Assembly (NCBI GenBank): GCA_905193145.1
Contig: CAJJNP010000180.1
Location: 1-5,503, forward strand
Length of the DNA: 5,503 nucleotides
Source: an uncultured Odoribacter sp.
GTDB taxonomy: Bacteria; Bacteroidota; Bacteroidia; Bacteroidales; Marinifilaceae
Reading direction: 5' to 3'
The notes under the pieces were generated by a model. It saw nothing but the letters and a program-made list of their open reading frames with translations. It was not told where the DNA came from and did not search any database. Positions 1 to 5,147 of the stretch are shown here, in pieces. Positions within the stretch are counted from its first letter, which is position 1. The number at the start of each line of letters is the position of its first letter. Both the position numbers and the translations under genes were made by a program.

Positions 1-38
1 TACTTAATATCCTCTTGTAGGTTTAATTTTTAACCATT

Positions 39-1505
39 ATGAATAATGTGTTAATCCTGTTGGATAATCTGGATGACTGGAAGCCGTATTACGAGACAAG
101 TAGTGTCCTGACTGTTTCCGACTATCTGAAAAACAAACCGGTAGAAAAAGACCGGAAGTTAGTTATTAATCTTAGCGATGATTACAGTTATAACTCTGAA
201 GGGTATTACTGTTCATTGTTAGCCCAAACGAGAGGACAGAAAGTCATTCCGGATGTTGATATAATCAACAAGTTGGAGACCGGGACGGGTGTTCGGATGG
301 ATCGTAGTCTGCAAGCCCTCTGTTACCAGTGGATACAGAAGAACAATGTCAAAGACGACATTTGGTATCTGAACATTTACTTTGGCAAATGTAGAGAGAA
401 AGGTCTGGAGCGGATTGCACGATTTATTTTTGAGAATTACCCTTGCCCATTATTGAGGGTGGCTTTGAATACTCATCCCAGAAATCAGATCGAAAGTATT
501 CAATTTCTTCCTCTGAATCGGCTCAATGATGAAGAGCAGGATTTCTTTGCCAACACATTGGATAACTTTAATAAGAAAATATGGCGTGCGCCTAAGTCGG
601 CGAAGGCTTCCCGTTATAGTTTGGCTGTATTGGTTGATCCGCAGGAAAAGTTTCCGCCCAGCAACAAAGGTGCTCTGCATAAATTGACTGAAGTTGCTAA
701 GAAAATGAATATTCATGTGGAAATGATTACGGAAGATGACGCCATCCGTTTGCTCGAATTTGATGCCTTGTTCATTCGTACTACAACATCATTGAATCAT
801 TATACATTCCATTTGTCGCAATTGGCTGCACAAAACGGAATGGCCGTTATTGACGATCCGCTTTCCATCACCCGTTGTACGAACAAAGTATACCTGAAAG
901 AACTTTTTGAAAAGGAAAAAATTTCTGCTCCTAAGTCAACGCTGATTTTTCAGTCAAACGATCATTCGTTTGAGCAAATCAGCGAACAGGTGGGGGCGCC
1001 TTTTATTCTGAAGATACCGGATGGGTCTTATTCCATTGGCATGAAAAAGGTTTCGAATGAGGAAGAACTGCAAGCAAGTCTGAAGATGCTTTTTGAGAAG
1101 TCGGCTATCTTACTGGCGCAGGCATTTACTCCTACGGAGTTTGACTGGCGTGTCGGCCTGTTGAATGGGGTACCGCTGTATGCCTGCAAATATTATATGG
1201 CAAAAGGACATTGGCAAATTTACTGCCACTATGATTCGGGCAGAAGTCGTTGCGGACTGGTAGATACGATTCCTATTTATCAGGTGCCTCGGGTAGTGTT
1301 GGATACAGCCGTTAAAGCTGCGAATCTGATCGGAAAGGGATTGTATGGAGTCGACCTGAAAATGGTAGATGATAAAGCCTATGTTATTGAAATCAATGAT
1401 AATCCGAGTATCGATCACGGGCTGGAGGATGCTATCATCGGTGATGAAATGTATTACCGGTTACTGAATCATTTTGAGCAGGCCTTGGAGGCGAAACATT
1501 ATTGA
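39..1505 (+). CDS. RimK-like ATP-grasp ligase with N-terminal RLAN-type domain
   Basis: This is a predicted cytoplasmic ATP-dependent carboxylate-amine ligase of the RimK branch of ATP-grasp enzymes. Such enzymes activate a carboxylate as an acyl-phosphate and join it to an amine, often adding an amino acid to a peptide or protein. Residues about 40-180 look like the RLAN (RimK-like ATP-grasp N-terminal) domain, with DDYSYNSEGYY at 47-57 followed by SLLAQTRG. The ATP-grasp part covers about 270-485: DDPLSITRCTNK (272-283) is the pre-grasp segment, PFILKIPDGS (321-330) carries the nucleotide-binding lysine, FDWRVGLLNG (368-377) follows, and VDLK (438-441) with IEINDNPS (450-457) supplies the metal ligands D439, E451 and N453. 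The key residues appear intact. All three forward frames contain stops within bases 5-33, so no upstream gene reads into it; an upstream gene could end at 33. The stop overlaps the next start by one base. E. coli RimK modifies ribosomal protein S6, but it lacks the RLAN domain, so the substrate here is unknown. Confidence 0.9.
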   Translation: MNNVLILLDNLDDWKPYYETSSVLTVSDYLKNKPVEKDRKLVINLSDDYSYNSEGYYCSLLAQTRGQKVIPDVDIINKLETGTGVRMDRSLQALCYQWIQKNNVKDDIWYLNIYFGKCREKGLERIARFIFENYPCPLLRVALNTHPRNQIESIQFLPLNRLNDEEQDFFANTLDNFNKKIWRAPKSAKASRYSLAVLVDPQEKFPPSNKGALHKLTEVAKKMNIHVEMITEDDAIRLLEFDALFIRTTTSLNHYTFHLSQLAAQNGMAVIDDPLSITRCTNKVYLKELFEKEKISAPKSTLIFQSNDHSFEQISEQVGAPFILKIPDGSYSIGMKKVSNEEELQASLKMLFEKSAILLAQAFTPTEFDWRVGLLNGVPLYACKYYMAKGHWQIYCHYDSGRSRCGLVDTIPIYQVPRVVLDTAVKAANLIGKGLYGVDLKMVDDKAYVIEINDNPSIDHGLEDAIIGDEMYYRLLNHFEQALEAKHY

Positions 1506-1963
1506 TGATGGAGACGGGTTTATTTGTTCGTAAAGCACAGCAAAGTGATATTCCTGCTATTTTGGAAATAGAATGGGAATGTTTTCGGGAAGATAGCTTT
1601 TCGAAAGAACAGTTTGCTTATCTGATAAGCCGCTCGAAAGGAACTTTCTATGTAATGATGGAAGGGGATAGGGTAATCGCTTATGTCTCCTTATTATTCC
1701 ATAGTGGAACTCGTTATCTAAGGATCTATTCGATAGCTGTCCATCCGGATTTCAGAGGGAAAGGATTGGGACAGGCATTGATGGACCAAACGATTCGGAC
1801 AGCTAACGAATGTAAGGCTGCTAAAATTACTTCGGAAGTGAAGGTGACGAACGCTGCCGCTATTGCGCTATATATGAAAAATGGCTTTATTCCGGCAGGA
1901 ATAAAGCCATGCTATTATCATGATGGTTCGGATGCTATTTATATGCAACGGTTGATTCCATGA
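1505..1963 (+). CDS. RimI-like GNAT family N-acetyltransferase
   Basis: This 152 aa protein has the length and motifs of a single-domain GNAT enzyme, which transfers acetyl from acetyl-CoA to an amine. Motif A is IAVHPDFRGKGLG (77-89), whose RGKGLG loop binds the CoA pyrophosphate. Motif B is EVKVTNAAAIALY (111-123) followed by KNGF. E111 and Y123 lie 12 residues apart, as do the catalytic Glu and Tyr of RimI (protein N-alpha-acetyltransferase), so the overall resemblance is to RimI. The start is placed at the ATG in TGATG, where the previous gene's TGA shares its last base with this ATG. That arrangement suggests termination-reinitiation coupling. The next codon is also ATG (1508), and an in-frame TTG at 1502 is less likely. 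Related RLAN ligases in other phyla are, as I recall, found beside GNAT proteins, some fused to a C39-type peptidase; no peptidase domain is present here. The 3' end carries a perfect hairpin. Peptide or small-molecule substrate is undecided. Confidence 0.88.
   Translation: MMETGLFVRKAQQSDIPAILEIEWECFREDSFSKEQFAYLISRSKGTFYVMMEGDRVIAYVSLLFHSGTRYLRIYSIAVHPDFRGKGLGQALMDQTIRTANECKAAKITSEVKVTNAAAIALYMKNGFIPAGIKPCYYHDGSDAIYMQRLIP
1877..1910 (-). terminator. Intrinsic terminator of the glycosyltransferase gene, embedded in the acetyltransferase CDS
   Basis: On the + strand, ATGGCTTTATTCC (1881-1893), loop GGCA (1894-1897) and GGAATAAAGCCAT (1898-1910) form a perfect 13 bp inverted repeat. Read on the - strand, the hairpin is followed directly by TTTTCATATATAG, a T-rich tract of the kind that ends transcription. 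It lies 55 nt past the glycosyltransferase stop codon. On the + strand no T-tract follows, so it should act mainly for the leftward transcript. The same bases encode residues 126-135 of the acetyltransferase (NGFIPAGIKP). The stem has only 5 G-C pairs of 13, so termination may be partial. Confidence 0.65.
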
Positions 1964-1965
1964 AT

Positions 1966-3138
1966 TCATCTTCTCATGAAATCTCCTTTTCCTCGAAAGA
2001 ATCGGCAAATCTTGAAATTCAGCGACTGTATAGGTTGGAGAAGGTCGAATAGCGGTAATGAGAAATAGTATTTCCGGTTTCCTCCCATTTCTTTGGCTGT
2101 TTGGTTAATAACGACAATTTGCATGATGAAGCGTAGTAACCAGATTAACAGTGCGATGCCTGCGACTAACCAATGAGAATTGAGGACGCCGGATGCGATG
2201 CCTGCTATACAGGAAACATAGAATAACAGACGGGAGAAAGTCTCAAATCCCAAAAGGTATCGTTGTATTCCCTGATAATATCTTGCGGTCGCCATATAGC
2301 TTATTTTTTCCTCTTTCCATTCTTTGTATCGGTACACAGGATTTATCCGTGTGGTGGCGTTGATGTCTGTTTCGACGCGGGTATTTGAAGGAGTTGCCAA
2401 CTGGTTGATGAATAGGTCATCCTCTCCACGTTGCAGGTTCAGGTATTTGGAGAATCCTTTCTGTTGGAAAAACAACTCTTTCCGGTAAGCTAAGTTACGT
2501 CCGATACCCATATATGGTTTTCCGGCTAAAGCGAATCCCAGATAACGCAAGGATTGGAAGAGGGTATCAAATGCGGTACGTTTGTGCAACCATCCTTTTG
2601 TACGGTCATAGCCGCTATATCCCAATACGATTTGAGTCTGCGGAGTAAAGTTGCGTGCCATTAACTTTAACCACTGGTTACTTGCCGGCATACAGTTTGT
2701 TTCTGTAAATACCAGCCAATCATGTTTACTGGCTTTGATGCCTAATGTCAGGGCCAGTTTTTTATGACTGATATAACGTGCGCTTTCAGGGGTAAAACTA
2801 TGGTAAAGATGAGGATATTTTTCTTCCATCATTCCCAGTATATCCTCGGTTTCATCTGTGGAAGCATCGTTGATGACAATCACCTCGAATTGCGGATAAT
2901 CCTGTTCCAGAATGGCTGGCAGGATTTTACGCAGGTTTTCAGCCTCATTGCGTGCGCAGAGAATTACGGAAAGTGGAGGCAGTTCTCGTGAAAAATGTAC
3001 CTCTTCTTTGCGTACAGCCTTATTATGGGCATGTATCCGATTGTACAGACCAAAATAATAGATGAGCTGAATGATAAAAAGAATGCCTGCCGCTGATAAA
3101 AGAATCAGTTCGACAGTATTGAATGTAAATGTTTCCAT
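1966..3138 (-). CDS. Membrane-anchored family 2 glycosyltransferase
   Basis: This 390 aa protein is a predicted inner-membrane GT-A fold glycosyltransferase that would move a sugar from a nucleotide-sugar to an acceptor on the cytoplasmic face. It has one N-terminal membrane helix (about 8-31), a GT2 catalytic domain (about 55-245), and two C-terminal membrane helices (about 301-318 and 322-347), with a further hydrophobic amphipathic stretch near 357-378. Visible motifs are SVILCARNEAEN (57-68) at the first strand, VINDASTDET (88-97) with the nucleotide-binding aspartates, and RGEDDLF (237-243), the acidic acceptor-side motif. The position that usually reads D-x-D reads TETNCMP (145-151), so metal binding may be altered. 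ATG at 3138 is chosen over an in-frame TTG at 3141. Its stop is 2 bp from that of the convergent acetyltransferase. The donor and acceptor are unknown; an envelope glycan or lipid is the likely class, by inference. Confidence 0.88.
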   Translation of the reverse strand: METFTFNTVELILLSAAGILFIIQLIYYFGLYNRIHAHNKAVRKEEVHFSRELPPLSVILCARNEAENLRKILPAILEQDYPQFEVIVINDASTDETEDILGMMEEKYPHLYHSFTPESARYISHKKLALTLGIKASKHDWLVFTETNCMPASNQWLKLMARNFTPQTQIVLGYSGYDRTKGWLHKRTAFDTLFQSLRYLGFALAGKPYMGIGRNLAYRKELFFQQKGFSKYLNLQRGEDDLFINQLATPSNTRVETDINATTRINPVYRYKEWKEEKISYMATARYYQGIQRYLLGFETFSRLLFYVSCIAGIASGVLNSHWLVAGIALLIWLLRFIMQIVVINQTAKEMGGNRKYYFSLPLFDLLQPIQSLNFKICRFFRGKGDFMRR

Positions 3139-3165
3139 CAAATTTTAGTGTCGTTTTTACAACGG

Positions 3166-3173
3166 CAAAAGTA
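3166..3173 (-). promoter_or_regulatory. Bacteroidota -7 promoter element for the glycosyltransferase gene
   Basis: On the - strand the sequence TACTTTTG matches the Bacteroidota -7 consensus TAnnTTTG exactly and is followed by C, a common extension. It lies in the 56 bp gap between the AI-2E stop and the glycosyltransferase start, which would give a leader of about 20-25 nt. No TTTG is visible at the usual 19-20 bp upstream, so it may be weak or activator-dependent. It suggests the glycosyltransferase can be transcribed apart from the upstream transporter gene. Confidence 0.5.
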
Positions 3174-3194
3174 CACAATTTTTCGGTAGTTCCG

Positions 3195-4220
3195 TCATCT
3201 CGACGGGAGGTTATTTCGTAAGTCCAGATATTCTTTTTTAAACATATCTACAAAAAGAAAGAATAGCGAAAGCAATAACGGGCCGAAGATCACTCCCATG
3301 AACCCAAATAACGGCAGACCGATGACTACTCCGAAAATGGTGATAAGCGGATGTGTATCTGCCATTTTCTTTTGGAGAATAAACCGGATCAGGTTATCTG
3401 ACTGTGATACGACGATGGCTCCATAAGCAGCAATTCCGATGGCATTAAACCAGTCTCCGCTTATGGCAAGGTAAGCGGCTACGGGAAACCATACCAGTGC
3501 GGTGCCTACCATCGGAATAATGGTTGCAAAGCAGGTCAGAAATCCCAGCATCAATATGTTGGGTGCTCCGAAAAGGAGATAACCGATCATGGCTACTCCT
3601 CCCTGAATGATAGCCAGCAAGGGAATACCGATGGCATTGGAACGAACAATCATATTGATTTCGTGGATTACTTCTTGAGTATTGGTCTCGTTAAATGGCA
3701 GAATATCGTTGACGTATGCTTCCATTTTTTTTCCTCCGATCAACATGAAATAAAGTACAAAGATCATGACGAACAGGTTGATGGCGAGACTGCTGATACT
3801 CTCCATTATGATTTGTCCGATACGGGGAAGTATGGAGACAATGAATGTCAATGTATCTTTTCCTAATACATCATATCCTGTTTTCTCTTTGATAAATTCG
3901 GCTACTTGTTGGATCGGTGCGATATACGTTTGTGGGTCCAGATTGATATCTTGTAGTTTATTTACTACCATCCAGACGGTCAGTCCCAAAGGAATAAGGA
4001 AGACAAAAATAGTTTCTGCGGTAATCAGTAAAGCACTTAGGCTACGTTTTAGCTTTCGTTTTTCTACCAGATATCTCATCTGTCCGCGTACAAGAATATA
4101 AATAGTGAGTGCTCCCAATAATCCTCCCAGGAATGGAGTGATTTGTCGGAAGATGATGATCCCCATAAATAGGATGATGACGATGAGGGAATATTTCCAG
4201 TATTGTTCTTTGGTGCTCAT
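3195..4220 (-). CDS. AI-2E family (TqsA/PerM-like) membrane transporter
   Basis: This 341 aa polytopic inner-membrane protein is of normal length for the AI-2E (formerly UPF0118) family. Hydrophobic segments lie at about 8-24, 27-46, 64-87, 138-161, 196-216, 220-250, 257-274 and 290-325, with a large hydrophilic section at about 88-136, the family layout. The hallmark C-terminal block is clear: SDNLIRFIL (274-282), then HPLITIFGVVIG (290-301) and GFMGVIFGPLLLSL (306-319). The proline often found after DNLLR is F280 here. Characterised members include E. coli TqsA, linked to export of autoinducer-2, and others reported as sodium/proton antiporters, so the substrate cannot be assigned. The gene lies 56 bp upstream of the glycosyltransferase on the same strand with no convincing terminator between, so partial co-transcription is likely. 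No consensus promoter was found upstream; TACCTTAA on the - strand at 4252-4259 is a poor match. Confidence 0.9.
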   Translation of the reverse strand: MSTKEQYWKYSLIVIILFMGIIIFRQITPFLGGLLGALTIYILVRGQMRYLVEKRKLKRSLSALLITAETIFVFLIPLGLTVWMVVNKLQDINLDPQTYIAPIQQVAEFIKEKTGYDVLGKDTLTFIVSILPRIGQIIMESISSLAINLFVMIFVLYFMLIGGKKMEAYVNDILPFNETNTQEVIHEINMIVRSNAIGIPLLAIIQGGVAMIGYLLFGAPNILMLGFLTCFATIIPMVGTALVWFPVAAYLAISGDWFNAIGIAAYGAIVVSQSDNLIRFILQKKMADTHPLITIFGVVIGLPLFGFMGVIFGPLLLSLFFLFVDMFKKEYLDLRNNLPSR

Positions 4221-4415
4221 ATCATGTGAAATTCGTTTATATAATGAACAATTAAGGTATAGGAAAGGTTTGTTTTATGGTGAGATAACGAAATGAAAAC
4301 AGTTTGGTTTCATTGAGCGGATATTCGTTAATATCCAATTGATTTATGTTAAATGTTAACGGATTGGTTGTTTCTATTAAACCATGTTATAAGATACGCT
4401 GCTTTGACCTGAAAA
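4221..4415. other. AT-rich intergenic region with small hairpins
   Basis: This is the 5' flank of the AI-2E gene and the upstream flank of the small RNA promoter; no gene is apparent. It contains a 7 bp inverted repeat, GGATATT (4319-4325), loop CGTT, AATATCC (4330-4336). A second is AATGAAA (4292-4298) with TTTCATT (4308-4314). Neither is followed by a T-tract on either strand. GTTAA recurs at 4327, 4348 and 4355. The segment at 4341-4367 resembles part of the downstream small RNA. Confidence 0.5.
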
Positions 4416-4446
4416 TTTGGAGATAACCGAAAAGCTCGTATCTTTG
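4416..4446 (+). promoter_or_regulatory. Canonical Bacteroidota promoter of the small RNA
   Basis: TTTG at 4416-4419 is the -33 element and TATCTTTG at 4439-4446 is the -7 element (consensus TAnnTTTG), separated by 19 bp. Both elements and the spacing match the Bacteroides housekeeping sigma factor consensus. Transcription should begin near 4450-4453, reading rightward. No open reading frame follows before the terminator at 4490-4517, so the promoter serves a non-coding transcript. Confidence 0.85.
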
Positions 4447-4450
4447 TAGT

Positions 4451-4517
4451 GTGTTTTTCATAGTATTAGATTTAAGGTTAACAAAGATTGGCTGTCTGGG
4501 ATAGATAGCCTTTTTTT
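4451..4517 (+). ncRNA. Free-standing small RNA of about 67 nt
   Basis: A strong promoter ending at 4446 and an intrinsic terminator at 4490-4517 bound a transcript of about 67 nt with no plausible reading frame. The 5' part (about 4451-4489) is AT-rich and poorly structured, including TTTTTCATAGTATTAG and AAGGTTAACAAAGATT, which could be an exposed pairing region. The 3' part is the terminator stem. It converges on the HU-related gene, ending 3 bp from that gene's stop codon. From memory, very similar 5' segments recur as a multi-copy small RNA type in Bacteroides genomes, possibly the family of paralogous sRNAs called FopS; the assignment is unverified. The exact 5' end is inferred from the promoter. 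A leader or attenuator role is unlikely because no same-strand gene follows. Confidence 0.72.
4490..4517 (+). terminator. Intrinsic terminator of the small RNA, possibly bidirectional
   Basis: GGCTGTCT (4490-4497) pairs with AGATAGCC (4503-4510) in an 8 bp stem with one G-U pair and the loop GGGAT, followed by seven T residues (4511-4517). On the - strand the same hairpin is followed by AATCTTTGTT, moderately T-rich, and starts 10 bases past the HU-related stop codon. It may therefore also end that gene's transcript, less efficiently. Confidence 0.85.
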
Positions 4518-4520
4518 ATG

Positions 4521-5147
4521 TTATATATTCTGCTCTGTTTGACTATCCTCTTGGTTTTTCACAAAAAGCATTTGATTCCCACGTCCCACTTTACAGATTA
4601 TGCCTTCTTTGGCAAACCGCTTTAAATCCTCTAATGCTTTATTTTTCAGTCGTCCGGTCAGTTCGGTATATGTGGTGCGTGTGATGAATCCATATCGGTT
4701 GACGTGTTCAAGTAGTCTTCTTTTCAGTTCTTCGTCATCCAGTTGGCTTGAAGCTTGGAAAAATAGTTTTTGAGCCCGTTCCAGTTTACCCGTTGCTTTC
4801 TTCTTGAATGTTTTGGAAGCAAGGAAATTCACTCCGTTGAATTGAATGGAAGGTGAACGCAGGTCTTTTTTATCTTTCACCAGTCGGGATTTTATCTTTC
4901 CGGAAAAATAACCGAACTCACCTACTTCTACCCGGTAGCCTTGTCCTATGTATTCTCCCACGAGGTCTACAAGTTCCATCAGTGTACCTTCTACCACTCC
5001 CGGCTTGTATCCGGTGCGGGCAACGAGTTGTTTCAATAGTTGTTTGGTGTTGATAGTGCCGTTAAATACAATGCTGGGGTACAACACATCCTTTTCTCCC
5101 TCTTTTGTAGTGAGAGCCGGTTTCTTCTTAAAGTCGTAATATGCCAT
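4521..5147 (-). CDS. HU-related DNA-binding protein with C-terminal winged helix
   Basis: This 208 aa protein belongs to the HU/IHF superfamily group common in Bacteroidota (the HU-related or HU-HIG type), predicted to bind DNA in the nucleoid. Residues about 25-115 carry the HU fold: INTKQLLKQLVARTG (32-46) and the following helix to 68, then RVEVGEFGYFSG (72-83), matching the conserved strand before the DNA-binding arm. The arm (about 84-105) is basic but lacks the usual R-N-P tip. A Lys/Arg-rich linker (111-127) leads to a second domain (about 136-197) with three predicted helices and a beta-strand pair, IICKVGRGNQMLFV at 183-196, resembling a winged helix. Ordinary HU is about 90 aa, so this is an extended form. 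The first 20 residues are a Lys-rich extension. Its 3' end faces the small RNA; upstream lies a 22 bp tandem array. Its target and whether it is architectural or a specific regulator are unknown. Confidence 0.87.
   Translation of the reverse strand: MAYYDFKKKPALTTKEGEKDVLYPSIVFNGTINTKQLLKQLVARTGYKPGVVEGTLMELVDLVGEYIGQGYRVEVGEFGYFSGKIKSRLVKDKKDLRSPSIQFNGVNFLASKTFKKKATGKLERAQKLFFQASSQLDDEELKRRLLEHVNRYGFITRTTYTELTGRLKNKALEDLKRFAKEGIICKVGRGNQMLFVKNQEDSQTEQNI

Noticed and set aside
18..25. TAGGTTTA as a -7 element for the ATP-grasp gene
   Set aside because: It has one mismatch to the consensus, would leave a leader of only about 8 nt, and its -33 region lies outside the window.
1..33. C-terminal end of an upstream + strand gene (frame 1 open until the TAA at 31-33)
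   Set aside because: Ten codons are too few to support a coding call.
450..716. Reverse-strand open frame inside the ATP-grasp gene
   Set aside because: It lies wholly opposite a clearly conserved coding sequence and has no recognisable protein features.
2764..2991. Forward open frame opposite the glycosyltransferase gene
   Set aside because: It is a shadow of the GT2 motif region on the other strand with no independent support.
3184..3194. CGG-TAGTT-CCG as a terminator after the AI-2E gene
   Set aside because: The stem has only 3 bp; the A-run that follows on the - strand is not a T-tract.
4252..4259. TACCTTAA (- strand) as a -7 element for the AI-2E gene
   Set aside because: It misses the last two consensus bases and has no TTTG at the right distance.
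3766..4296. Forward open frames opposite and upstream of the AI-2E gene
   Set aside because: They are antisense to a well-supported membrane protein gene, and the one at 4105-4296 spans its start without promoter or family resemblance.
4319..4336. 7 bp hairpin GGATATT/AATATCC as a terminator
   Set aside because: It is AT-rich, not followed by a T-tract on either strand, and no transcript is expected to end there.
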